NCBI GenBank assembly: GCA_944470555.2
Contig: OX104134.1
Location: forward strand, 14,859,248 to 14,923,247
DNA from: Heterobilharzia americana
Lineage: Eukaryota; Platyhelminthes; Trematoda; Strigeidida; Schistosomatidae
Direction: 5' to 3'
Length of the DNA stretch: 64,000 nucleotides
Of this stretch, positions 11,300 through 24,300 are shown piece after piece. Numbering within the stretch: position 1 is the first letter of the stretch; every line of letters begins with the position of its first letter. The notes under the pieces were generated by a model. It was not told where the DNA came from. It saw nothing but the letters and a program-made list of their open reading frames with translations, and did not search any database. The translations under genes and the position numbers were made by a program.

Positions 11300-12354
11300 C
11301 AGTGACACCTTTGAAGTGAAGACAGTAGTAAGGCAAGGCTGGCTACTATCACCGATGATCTTCCTGGTTGTGGTGGACTAGACTATGCAACAAACTGTGA
11401 GGAAGGAGAAGAGAGGCATACGCTGGACCGATGAAAAAACCCTAGAGGATTTGGATTTCGCGGATGATGATTTATGTCTAGTGTCGCACAAACTCGAAGA
11501 TCTACAGGCGAAAACCAGCCACTTAGCAGAAGAGTTGGAGCAGCGAAGATGGGACTTCAAGTGAATGTAGAGAAGATGGAGGTGATGAAGATACCTAACC
11601 AACAACAGCAAAAACAACAACGACAACAACAAGCACAAATCCCCATCAATGAGAGAAACCTAAACAAAGTAGCCTCTTTCACCTACCTACCTAGGCAGCG
11701 TCGTCTCAACTACAGGCGGCACATGCACAGATGAGGATATCAAAGCCAGGATCGGAAATACAGCAAGACAGGCTCTCATCAACCTGAAGTCAGCGTGGAG
11801 ATCTACTGCACTGCAGTGCAGTGCAGTGCACTCAGCATCAAGAACAGGATCCGGATTTTCAACACAAATTCAGTCAAGTAAGTCAGTGCTTGTGTGTGGT
11901 GATTCAGAGACTTGGCACGTTACGAAAAGCATTTCCAACAATCTACAGACATTCATCAACAGCTACCGCCTACGCTCACTTCATACTGAAGATCGGATGG
12001 CTAGAATAATAAGAATAAGCAACAAGGAACTCTGGCTGGCTGGTGACGAACCAACCAAGAACCCATCGCCAAACAAATATGCAGTGGAAGGGAGTGGAGA
12101 TGGGTTAGATTGGACATACACTGAGAAGGCCGATCGAGGACATCACGCAGTAAGCCAGTTGCTCGACTGGAATCCAAAGGGTGAACGATGAGTTTGGCAT
12201 CCGATTGTGACATGGAGGAGGTGGTGTGAGGAAGAAATGAGATCTTGTGGGCTGTTGTGGATGGAGGTTGGAAAGACTGTGGAGAAGAGAGTGCAATGGA
12301 GGCGTGCTACTGAAGCTGTGTTTTCCACTAGGAACCCAGGGGACAAATAATAAT
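11300..12354 (+). mobile_element. 5'-truncated RTE-clade retrotransposon (copy 1)
   Basis: The plus-strand sequence starts in the RT domain (FEVKT followed by VRQGW) and has LEDLDFADDDLCLVS, the FADD catalytic box. It then runs through the usual RTE C-terminal part (SVLVCGDSETWHVTKSIS, RMARIIRISNKELWLAGDEP) into a WxRW-type end and a 3' tail of AATAATAAT at 12345-12354. Stops and shifts make it non-coding. The stretch from 11840 to 12320 matches the copies at 34.4, 46.0 and 51.2 kb almost base for base, so the family spread recently. A CAA-rich stretch lies at 11600-11635. It resembles the schistosome SR2-type RTE family. Confidence 0.85.
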
Positions 12355-12366
12355 AAGTTATTTCCT
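12355..12366 (+). repeat. Candidate target-site duplication, right copy
   Basis: AAGTTATTTCCT directly follows the RTE tail and repeats 11177-11188 exactly. Confidence 0.5.
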
Positions 12367-13199
12367 AACCAAAAATATTTAACCATTGAAATACTTAACC
12401 TCGTACATTCAGTAAGAATTATGTGTGATTTAGCCCCTTCATTTTATGTTTCACAGCTTTTAACAAACCTTCCGCATTCAGTTCCCTTGGATTTTTGTCG
12501 GTTAATGAACGTACGGTTTATTGGGAGCTTCGCTTGTAATAAAAAGTAGTTGATACTGTTTTTTGTTTAACTTATTTAGTTTTTCGCTTGTGATTAATAA
12601 GTGGAATGATTGTAACGTCAGTGAACTAGATCACTAGGTGGTTTACAATCATTAAAACCTAGCTTTTTTTTGGCGCTTTAATGTGTAGCGCAAATCGAAG
12701 CCTATGATCCTTGTCAGTAATTTCATTACTCCTTTGCCAGATGTAATTTGGTTACCTACCATCTGCTGGATTCCTTACATATGAAATTAATTAATTTCTA
12801 GTCAGCCTACTATTTACCATTGAGCGAAATTAGTTATTCACGTGATGCAAATCTTAATTTTAGTAGTGTATTGACAGATCCAGACTACAGTAGTGAGCAA
12901 CAGTAATCCAAATAAAGTTTTTTTTTTGAAGAGTTAGTCATTGTATAGATATCCTGATGGCTTTAGCATTTAATTACTAAGAGAATCTGCTCCTTAAAGG
13001 AACGGTACTAAAACTCATTTGACAGACAGATACAACAGTTTTGAGTCTAATATACTTGTGCATTAGTTCAGCATGACAGAATCAGAAAATCAGCATAAAT
13101 GCCATCATATTAAAATGGGCGAAGAAAATAAATGATGAGAAACAAATATTTAATGACTTCAGGAAAAATAAGATTTCTGTTATAACCATGGGAAAAACT
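12367..13199. other. AT-rich stretch without recognised features
   Basis: No frame, RNA or repeat recognised. A 9-T run sits at about 12920. Confidence 0.4.
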
Positions 13200-13450
13200 T
13201 AGAAAAGAGTTCATCGATAGCAGGACATGCGTCGGATGAAAAAACATGTTATTGATTGGGACCATCTTAATATCTTAAAGTTCATCGTGAACAAATGGAA
13301 AGAAAGATTGTTGATTGAACCCATGTTCATACAAGTCACACCTAACATATGCAGCAAAAGTGACTCAGCTCAATCGTCAACAACTTGGAACACAATATTG
13401 GAGAAAAATAATGACAAACCTAGAAAATGGAAACAATACATATGAATTCA
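13200..13450 (+). pseudogene. Penelope-like element remnant: GIY-YIG endonuclease C-terminal part
   Basis: The plus frame 13227-13445 reads KHVIDWDHLNILKFIVNKWK followed by ERLLIEPMFIQVTPN. This matches the style of the C-terminal endonuclease part of Penelope-like retroelements (H-x-I-D-W, then N-I-L, then R-L-x-x-E-x-x-x-I). Just upstream, in another frame, SSIAGHASDEK gives the usual A-x-H-A block; the frame changes inside the A-run at about 13239-13244. The RT part of such an element is not found nearby, so this is a short relic. Confidence 0.5.
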
Positions 13451-13809
13451 GTGAGCAGATATGTGAACAAATAATCCCAACATTAAGTGTGATTACATGC
13501 AATAATTTTTCTCGAGATATTACCAAAACTAAATAACACCAGTGTGTGTTAACATTCGTTACAAATATATTTATAATAAATAAGACTTCCGATTCATTTA
13601 GATCGATTCTGATATATATTCCCAATGGTTCCGCGATCTACAGGATTCTACATAGAGTACTTAAACGTTCTAGACTAACAGTTAGTGATGTTGCAGATTC
13701 GGATTGCCTTTTCATCCGAACACCCCTAATGTACATTCAACATTATCCTGTTTTACTCAACAAAGATCGGTGCGGCTTGCGTAACGCATATTTCAGTCGA
13801 CCGAATCTC

Positions 13810-13953
13810 ATGACTTTGCTGCTGACTGATGTGTTATCCTTTCTTGGAACTCATTACATACGCCTATCACACTTCTTACTTCCAAAGACAGCCAGATACC
13901 TTACCGCTATCACAAATAAGTGGATAAATGAGAAATTGTCTATCGGTTTCCGC
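13810..13953 (+). CDS. MCU: Candidate first exon of MCU (presequence), tentative
   Basis: ATG at 13810 opens a 48-codon frame rich in Leu, Ser, Thr, Arg and Lys with few acidic residues at its start (MTLLLTDVLSFLGTHYIRLS, then HFLLPKTARYL), as expected of a mitochondrial targeting sequence. It reaches a GT at 13954 (CGC|GTAGAG) in phase 0, the phase needed by the next exon at 15157. The donor is weak. The frame is part of a 140-codon open frame (13546-13968), long for non-repeat DNA here, and the surrounding DNA has more CG steps. Neither similarity nor transcript evidence supports it, so it is only a candidate; another upstream exon could be the true start. Confidence 0.25.
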
Positions 13954-15156
13954 GTAGAGGTTGTGTGAATAGCTGTCTTAACGCGATTAATGTGACTTTC
14001 AATAGAATAAAGTGATCATCACGGTCAACGAGTTCCAGTGGCACATACCACTTTACTTTTTAACAGGTTCATATTTCATGCTCAACATTCTCATTATTTA
14101 TGAGGGATTTGCAATAACTACATCTAGTCAGTATTTTCTTCTAACTGAACTATATAGTTGAAATAATCGAAATCTAATAGCGGCTCTATTTTAAAGACAA
14201 TTCAATTTTAAAAATCTTTCTTAAATTCATTTGGAGTCAGATACGACCTTTAGGTCGAAATGTGAGGAGCACAAGGCCTTGATAAATAAATCTGTATTAT
14301 AAAATTTAACAGACAAGAAGGATCCAAGTGATAGTTTTTGATCCTGTCCTCAAACCTATCTGATTTTTTAGGCTCATAAGCTTCGGCTAAGTAAACCTAC
14401 TTATCCTGAGAGGTTTTGATATTGGATTTCACTGAATTTAACTTATCACTTTGCTGAGTTTGGAAAATCACTAGTGAATAAGATTAGACAGTAATTATAG
14501 TATCCAATACAAATGGTTTCAAAGGTCTTCTTTTATTAAACTGACAATTAGGATAGACAGAACTACATAGAATATTTCATACAACTGTACTGAACTGCAT
14601 TACTATAGTCTCGAACATTACTTTAATGAGACTGTGGACTTTGTTGCAATGGTTTTTAGTATCATATGAGTTGTGGTAATAAAGGAAGACTTTTATGACT
14701 ACACTGTGATTATTAGTGTCCACAACAATAATATAATTGTCGCATTTGTCGTTTATTTCTCGGGAAAGAAGAAATATTTTGCGGAGATTTCCTCATTAAA
14801 TAGTTGTTAATGTATCAGAACAGTAGTGATTTAAGAGTTTATAATACTTATCGAAAAATAACCACCGTTTAAAGGCGCTATCATAACTTTGGACTTTCTT
14901 CTTATCGTGTAATATGCTGTTAAGTATGGCTTCTTTCTAAAATCACTTAGTCCACATTTCAACTTAGAAATGTATAGAACTAAAAGCATTTTAAAACACC
15001 TTCCTTATCCATCTCGAGCTAAATTGTCGAACAGAGATTTTTTTACTGAAATGATTATTCTTTTTTCACAAATCTGATTGACAGTCTGTTGAGTTTACCT
15101 CTGAACTTGTACAACTGTCACTTCATATTGGTATCCCTAAAATGTATTAATTTCAG

Positions 15157-15391
15157 AGATTGAATCTTGTACAAGTTCAGTCATTTCTGTTCTATTCAAC
15201 ATCCATTTCTTCGCTGGATACAGTTTCTGTACATAATGAAAATGGCCTGCCGAGAATTATTGTTCCGTTACCTTCCAGACGTGAAGCGTGCTCTTTTACT
15301 CTCAAGCCTCTACAACATACAGTTGGAGATTTATCAAATTTTATAAAATGTGAAGACAGTGGTGTGGATCGAATAGTATTTTTTAGTGAAG
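15157..15391 (+). CDS. MCU: MCU exon: start of mature protein and N-terminal domain
   Basis: The acceptor TTTCAG ends at 15156. The frame starts with AGA (phase 0) and holds [19 protein letters not shown] and [20 protein letters not shown], the first half of the MCU N-terminal domain. The donor G|GTAGGG at 15392 leaves phase 1. The exon ends ...FSE plus one base, which completes Asp with the next exon. Confidence 0.9.
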
Positions 15392-18300
15392 GTAGGGAGG
15401 TTTTTAGAAGTTGTAATGACATGATTGTTTGTTCTTGCCTAAAAATAATCACTTAAAAATTGTTGCTGTATGGAATTAGAATTTCGACCAGTTAGTGTGA
15501 TTGGTTGAATATTCTTCATAATGCACTCATTTTCATGCTTTTTACCAGCTGCTTCAGAATGTAGATCAGTCAACTGAAAGAATGCTGAGTATCTAACTGC
15601 TTAGAGAAATCTGTTATCTTTGATACATCTGTTTAAAAAATATGTCTGTTATACGGGATCCGTAAAGTAGAACAGATTGGTAGTGACAGATACTAGACGA
15701 TTCAGGAATGATTGAAACAGGAAAAATGTATCAGTTTTTGGAACTTCTTGTCATTGCAATTTGGGTGATTCCTGGGTATTTTTGACCTTTTAGGGAGCTT
15801 GTCACCATTTTTACCCTTTTTGTTGTTTTCATACATCTATTTTGTGATTAAATGTGAGGTTTTGAATGCAGAAATTGCTACGAGGAGTTTTTTAATATTC
15901 CACTGATTAAATATCCTATCAGTTTGACGTACAGCTATCGGTGTTTATTTACCAACAAGACCATCAATTGACTATTCTTGTTAATAATTATAATAAAGAA
16001 ATTCTTGCCAACTAGACGGTCTTCGATCTGCTCATTCTTATTAACTCTTCTTTCCAGCATAATACAAAAATAATAAATGTAACAGCTTAACATGCATGTT
16101 AACCACAATTTGAGGAAAAAGTAAACTACTACCAAATAAAATTTAAAAATAAGCAAATGATCAGAGTATAAGTCATTTTGATAAGTTTTTATTAAGTTAT
16201 AGGTCCGTGTAGTTCCATTGTAAAAGACTTCGTGAACACTGTGAATCCATCAGTGTTTATATACGATTATATGTGACTGAAATCTCATAATAACAAGGTG
16301 GTTGGTAATCAATATTAGGGGTTTAAAGTAAAGTAGAGTCAAAGGGTTGGAGTGATACGTGCAACAATCACTTGTCTTCATTTGACAAAGCAAATTCAAT
16401 GTAGGTGACAATCATAATCATGAGATTATCTCCATGAATATTCTGAATAGTTGCCATCTTTGACTGATTAACACGTTTAGTAACTGGACGGAGAAGCAGG
16501 ACTATTTCAAGGTTTGATAGGGAGTTTTAAAGTTGAATTTTAACTAAAAAAAACACGAAGGCATTTCATTGTTATTTCAAATTGCTCTTCTCATCACAAA
16601 GACTATGAGAAATTCAAAACATAATTTGCCACTTTGTTTTTCTTGACTTTTATATGCGTTACTGATTCATGCAAATGCGACTGTAACTACAAGCCTGGAA
16701 TGTAGATATTGATCACTTTGTTGGAATTAGTGTAGAATGCGGTTTCACTTTCATTATACTATCAATTGTGTGAGAATATAAAATGTTGGAACTGATTAGG
16801 TACAATGTGTTCTGATTAAAACTGATGTCTTTAGAACTCATGATCTAAGAATTCCCTACCAATGGTTCCCACCTAGTTCACCCTTTATCTCGCAGTCTTC
16901 AGGTAGTGGAGTTCTCAGGGATTGTGTATAAAGTAGATTATTTCTTTTGATCATTAAAAAAGGAATAGCTCAGTTATTATGTGAAGGTCACCTATTTGTG
17001 CACATTTTATCGGGCCTATGAAAAAGAGATGGTTATTGATGTCAGATGAACTAGCCCTAATGCTACCTTCCTATACAGAAGTATCTCAACAAATTACCTT
17101 GCGAATCCTGTTTTGGACATCCTGAACCACAGGAAATATTTTGGCGACAGCTATGAACGAGATAGATAATGCTAGCTTATATCTGTCATTCAAAAAAATT
17201 GTTTTTGATTTTTAGTACGTAGGAAAAGAGTCTTGGGAATACGATGGTTATTAGAAGCATGATTGTAGCTAGGTGTGGTGTTCAGTCTGCTACACAAAAC
17301 AGAAGTAAAGACAAATAGTAATCTGTATATTAGCAGTAAGAGTTCATGGGTCCCTATAAGCTTTTTCAAACTAATTGATGCATGAAAACTTCAAGCAATA
17401 TGACAACTGATAGCCGTTGGAGAATTTACCAAGAGTTTGCGTAATGATTCTAAACAGCGTTGTGTGATAGCAACAACAAATATGAAGAATGTATTGTAAC
17501 TATCATAGTTTGCATTTATTTTGATTTACTCAACAGGCTGATAGGAGGAAGATTACTATTTATGTGGCCATCGTTGAGAAGGGAACTTTATTGTATAAGT
17601 TTGTGTACTAGACCACGAACTATACTAACTTTCAAAACGATTATGATACTGGGTGGTTACGGAACCAGGAATAAGTGGTGAAGGTTTGAACCCGTGACCT
17701 AGTAGTTGATAATCAAGAACTTAAACCAGTTAACCATATATTTCACAGATAGTAGGGTGGTGTATCGGTAAACTATCATATTACTTTTAAGCTGAATGCT
17801 AAATATGTGGAGGAATTTTTGACAGATACATCAGTCAGTTCAGCTTTTGTGGTAATACACATTTTATTAGCTAGTGTTAATAGAATGTGTATGGCAGTGC
17901 AACAGAGTTAAATGCAGCTAACTATAGTCTTTTAAACAATTTACTATTGGTTCTTATTTGGTAATGCTCTAATCTTTGCATCTTTGAATTCTTTTAGAAC
18001 TACTTTACAAAGTACATCAGTATAGTTGAAATAAGATTCACTTTTAGGTAGACACCTTTACTCTCTAAATCTCATTCCACTTCATTTATGGATTATCTAA
18101 GCGAAATAGTTTCCTGAACATGTAAGGAAGTGTACAATAATTCACTTTGCTTCTGTATATGTCCAAAACTAGCTTTTGGAACCTTTACATAAAACTGCTG
18201 ATGAATTATACCAGTAACAATCATTCATTTACTCTTTATATTCCTCAAAATTTTGATTTCTTTGACCGATAACTTCAATATACCTCTCATAAAATTCAAT

Positions 18301-21300
18301 ATTTCTCCATTTCTGTTGATTTCCTGATCTTGCGTTACAGTAAGTTGTGGAAAGCTGAATTTATCGCCTCTTTTGAGAGGTCCTTCATATTGTTATACAC
18401 TATTTCACTTGTTCTAAGTGACTATTTTATTTCTTTTAAGGTTTCTGTACTTTGTAATAAATTTATATCAAAATTCATACATGCGCAAATAAAATTAAAG
18501 TAAGGTTATTCTTAGAGTTTGTGTTCATAGGTATATCAATTATTTAAAAACTCTGTTCTTTTAGTGGTTCACATAGTTTGTGGTTTGTATACCTTACCTG
18601 CTATCAGCAGATTTTAATGTGAATATACTTGAAATCAGTCAGTGTTTCGTCCTTGTGTCTTTAGGGAAAGAATGTCAGGCCTTATATGAATTTAAAGTCA
18701 ACTTTTCTGTGATATTTAGAAAAATATGTACGTTGGTGAAGGTGGTCTAGTCTCTGAGGCAACAAGTCTTGTTGTTCATGTCATTTTGTAGGTGGTCCCT
18801 CAGAAAGTTGGTGAAGATTATGATAAGCCAATGTTCTATAAGAAAGAATATAAAAAGGGATAATGTTGTTCTGTCTTCATTAATGTACAGGTCATTCAGA
18901 ATGTGCTTTAACTACTTCCACTTTGTGTTATCAGAATATGTGTTGCATACTATGAAAGCACAGCACATACTACGAAAGGTTATCAGGACCCTGTAAATTA
19001 TCTCGCAGTCAGTAGTGGTAATGTTGGAAATGTTTGAGTATTTGAAGTTGTATAAAAGTGCACATGTGTTCTGCAGTCAAATTTTTTCCGTGTCCAAAGG
19101 GAACACTACCATTTAATGTGATTAAAAAGTGTGCCTTACACTAAAGTGAAGTAAGTTCATTTTTCTACTGTAAGGTGAAATAAGCATTACTTTCGGATCA
19201 TATTTCACCAAGCATTAAATTTATTGAGGTTGGACCTTTCAGTGGGAATTAAAGGGATCATAAAGTTATAAAAAGATTCTGTGGACCATAAATATATATA
19301 TTACGCTTACATATGTCGGTTTATGAAAATGTTCTACACAGGTTCCTTCAAAGTGTAAGTTGTAGTGGCTGGTCACTGCCAGCTGTGTTACCATATTCTA
19401 CCCACCTAAGGTTCATAAAACATTATAATTCTTATGATTTTACAATTTCATCTCCCATTTTTCTTGTGACAAGCTATTTGGTATCTACACGTCTGCTTGT
19501 GCCATATTACTGCGATAGCGAAGGATTATTATTATTATTATTGTTAAATGGCTTCTGTTGAAGTCAATCAGTGGTTTATCTCGAATGCTTTGGATAGTCA
19601 AGCAGACTAAATCAATGGGATAAGCAAAACCAACAGAGTTGATCAAGTTGTACACTGATTTATCCAATAGACATGGTTAACATGTATTTCTAACTAAAAA
19701 TAATATTTTTACTTAAACTAAAGTAAAAACTATAATAATAAACTATGCTTGTACGTAGTCGATGGTGCTTTAACACTTGGACTGTTGGATGCTATATACA
19801 GGCCTCAATTAAAACACGGGAAATAATAATTAGGAACATCCAGCTGACAGGTCGAAAATAGTGGGACAACAGCATTTTAGATTCTACTGTTAGCCATTAT
19901 CTAACGGTGAGAAGTCAATTGCAGATGATGTTAGGCTGACTTATACCTGACTTGGTATTTCTAATAAGTTACAAAACTCAATGATTTTATCTCATGGAGG
20001 AGTGAATCCGTTGCAATATACTTGATTTTATTCACTTTTTTTTAACCTTTTAGCGAAGTGAGATGATAGCTAGTTCACTGCTCAATTATGTTATATCTTC
20101 ACTTTGTAGAGTGTGATAACAGGTAAGCCGATAGTTATTCAAAGGTAAAAACAATGTGTTTAAATTCTGAGCTGAATATCTGATCTTAGAACCAGAACAT
20201 TTTTTATTATTAGAACATTAATATCCCACGAAGTTAATCAAATAAAAATTAAGGAGTAGTTATGTTACGTGAACAGTGAACAGTTTCCTTGTAGATATAG
20301 ACTTTGTTGAAATAAGAGAATTGTTGGTGCGTAGGCTGTCATGTTTGTGACTATACACAAAACTTTCGGTACCTTAGGTGAGACATGTGGTATGCTTATG
20401 AATTTGAGTGTAGTGAGATGATCATGCAAGTTGCCTGTTACATCCATTCATCATGTTCTTGGTGTGCAGTGAGCTGAATCAAGAATTCTCTAAATACAAG
20501 ATTTCTGACTAGAATTGCAAAGATATCAAAAGCTAGTGATTTCGGTCATTAAATGACACTGCTCAAAACTGACCGTAATAGAATAGACGAATCTACTCTT
20601 TAGCTCATTCTATATCCTGAACATTCCACTATTCTGCATACAGACATACTTTTTCGTGAGTTAATGTGAATGCTTTTCCTTCCTTTTGTTGGTTTCTTCT
20701 TACTTTACTGTAGTATGATAGCTTCAGTTCAAAAACTACCACTCGGTACAGAACAATCAACTCTGTCACTATTCAGTTACCTAATTACGAATACATAAAA
20801 TGATTTAGTAGCTCATGAAACCAGTAATACTCATAGACGTAGGATATGTGCATGAAGATAGTTAATGATTTTTACTTATGACGTGATCTGAAAATTGTTT
20901 GATGGCGTTGAACTATATCGTCTCTCTGTTAGGTTATTTACCATTGTCTACTAGTCCATTTGAAGAGAAATCAACTTCATTGTTCTTGTAACAATTAAAC
21001 AATTAGGTTATAGTAACATTCATGGATTAAACAATTAAAACTTAATGAGCCGGTTTAGAAAAGCAGAATAGTAAAATATTCATAGCTAAAATATTTTGAA
21101 AAACAACCATCAACTTAAGACTTCAATATTAGTGAAATAATTCTGACATTCCACTATGTGACCATGAGATAAAGAAAAACCTCGGTTAGTTAATCTCCAA
21201 GTACCACTCATTTGAAGCAACCAATTAGTGAACGAATACTGCTGGGGTTAGGTGTGGGTTTTTAGTATCATAGGTAAGGGAAATCAAATGCTTTACTTCA

Positions 21301-24300
21301 TATCACCCTCATTTTATTTAATTACCTGGCAGAAATCAGTTCCGCACAAAAAATTCAACCTGTGGGAGTGAATGAGTTCAAATATATCACTCATCCTTGA
21401 TGGAGAAAAACAGCCATTCGGTGTTTATGTCATGTCTACCTGGATGTTAAACATTAGTCTTTAGTACAAATGATCCACAGGTATTCTTTTTTTCAGTTGC
21501 ATATATTTTAAATATTACTATGGGACAGAAACAAACAGAATTGTTTTTAGATAAGTTGTACCATTATCCAACCAATCTTGAAGTATGTTTCACTGACTAA
21601 AAGAGACCGGCCGAACAACTATATGTTATTCAGTACAAGTTACTACATCTAACAGTATAAGGAAATGAAGTCAATAAAATTAAAAGAGATAATGAAGTGA
21701 ATGATGATAAAGACATCAGTGACAGTGATCATACTGTCAAATGGTATTATCCCTGAGGTTTGTGGATAATATCCTCACCTTCTCATAGGCTTTACAATCA
21801 GGTCTATCCACTACTTTATTGACCCTCTCGTTTTCTTCTCTCCATTTACAACCACTTTCCTAGTTGTGATAACCCTAAGTGAATCACTGCTGTGCCAGGT
21901 TCTTACCTTTGTCATGCAGGAGAATAAAAGGAAAAAGAAGGCAACAGAGAAGTTCTATTTGATGATTGCTTCTGAATCGTACTGTGGTATACTCTTTGCT
22001 GCATGACACGTGCAACTGACCCTTCTAGATTAGTTATTAGGTGTGACAGTCAATTCAAACAAGAACTGAATGCAAAGTCGAAAACCATTGAATTCAAGTA
22101 TAAGTGACATTTTAGACTGCAAACGATTTGTATGTAGAACATGAGAATCTGTATTGACAATCATATCAGCAAATTGCTTGAATTTCATTACGTTGCACAA
22201 GTGTATTAATGGAGGTTCTCCTGTGTTTAATCATAAGTGAGTAGCCTGTACACCATGGGATATTATTTTTAATTTACCGCTTAAAACCGTTTGAACAGCT
22301 ACATATTTCTTCTTCGTCTCATGATGAGAATGACTGTCCACGACGTGTACCATTGAAAAACATGAGCACTTAGAGACCACTAAGCTTGATTTGCGGATTT
22401 CGCTTACCAGGTTAGGGTAGTCGAAACATTGGATGATTGTTTCGCTTGTTTGTAGTCAAGGCTATCAGTGGCATAGTGGAACGAATTCAGTTTTTGAGAG
22501 GAGTTGAATTGTTCATACTAAATCAGGCCTTCACAGGTTATCAATTTGAAAATTATTTGTAGTTTGTACCTTTCACGTTCTTAGTTGTGAGAAGTGTCAA
22601 ATTGCAGTATGCAACTAGTAAATAACTTAAAAATAGACTACCCAGTACACCTCATAGAAGAAATCGAAAAATAAAACAACTTCTTCTCTAGGAGCTTATT
22701 CCAGTTTATAATCACGTTTGTCAGTGTACATACAGATGCTTTTCTTTCTCTGCTTTTTTATACTTTTTTAAAATGGAGGTTTGGCTTGTTCATGTATTTT
22801 TAGAATTACTAACTACCCACGGTGGTTTTAAAGGCAGTGAACTATGCATTGTTGCATGCAGAGAAAGTCGGCTGTCATAAGCCTAACACTTAGAAAATGT
22901 TTGGCGACGGTGGACAATTTTATTTTCCTAGTTCACGTGTAAACTCTATGTTCTTTCTAGAACAGAAATGCAGCAGCACAAGTATGTTGGAATCTTTTTA
23001 AGGTTTACTGCAACCACCACTGAGTTACCTTTTGTTCAACTGTAAACTCCATAACATTCAAACGTTTCTCGGTATTAGGTTACATTCTTCTCTTTTCCAA
23101 TAAGTTACCGCTCAGTTATTAGGAAAATGTTTTGAGCGACTTTGACTCGTGTATGTTGCACATAAGAGCGGAATTTATCATGTGACTTTTCAGTTTGGAA
23201 GTAGATTTCTAGTACAGGCTTATGCTAACCATAGCATCTTTGGGAAACTGGGCGAGGTGCGTAGCACAGGATATCTATTTCCCCTTGGGTTCCGATTTCT
23301 TATTAAGCGTAACATCACTCTGATACTGGCTTGAGCTAGGAATTTTCTGGCCAAACGGTGATGATGTTTCTTTTCAATCATCTCACTGATATATAACCAT
23401 CCAATCTTTTCAAATCTTCATACTTTATCATTTTAGTTTGTGAAGTTACTAATATTCTTAATTTTTTCCACTATCGTTTTGTCTTAGATGGAACCAGGAT
23501 CGCAAAGTCCAACTCAGTCGCAGACCTACTTGCCTCTAATTTTCAACTTATTATCAATGATGAGAAATATCATGTGGATACATCATCATTATGTAAGTTT
23601 TGTGCAGTGTGGTACGAAAAACTACTACTTAACACATGTTGTGTTTTCAAAATACTCATTTATTGTTTGGAGTTGTGGAACGCTGACCATAGGGTTTCAG
23701 TCATACAGCTCAGAAGTGAAGAAAGTTTATCTCGAGATGATTTGGTCATTCTTATGTAGCTTTATATAATTAAGTAACATTTCCTCATTACTTTTTTTAT
23801 CAGCTATTCAGTCTACTTCAACTCACCCTTGTGACTTTCCTCAAAGTAGCTGCTTCGTAACGGTCATCAGTTTAGCTATCTCTCTGGTTTTTCTGTCAAC
23901 GTCTTTGTGAAGATGAGGTGTTCTGTGTCCTGAAGTACACTAGTCTCTGTTCACCAAAGCTGTAGACGGATAATGAGACATACGTTATTCCATCAACAAC
24001 AAAAGAAAAACGGTAAATCTACCGATATGAGAGCATTTCATTCTGAGTCGCAGTTAATAATAGTTCATTGGTAGACAGTGGTGATTATGGACCCTAAACA
24101 CAGAATATTATTGTGACCGTTTCAAGTTCTTATGGACTTTAAACCTTACAAATAAGGCAACATATTTTCCTTTTTACTGTAAGTGGAAGAAGACATAGTT
24201 GTGTCTTTCTATCACTTGACTAACAGGCTGAATTCCATACAGCTGGAATGATTCTGAACTCTAGCCAACGGTTCGTCTTTATACACCAGCTAGTCAACCA

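Larger units (their letters stand above)
15392..23487 (+). other. MCU intron, 8,096 bp
   Basis: Begins GTAGGG and ends GTCTTAG. It holds an antisense tRNA-like/SINE relic (about 17640-17745), a decayed sense SINE end (19836-19893), an ATT run at 19526-19542 and otherwise AT-rich sequence without recognised frames. Confidence 0.85.

Noticed and set aside
17640..17745. Functional tRNA gene
   Set aside because: Pol III boxes are present, but the anticodon stem has only four pairs and no convincing acceptor stem is seen.
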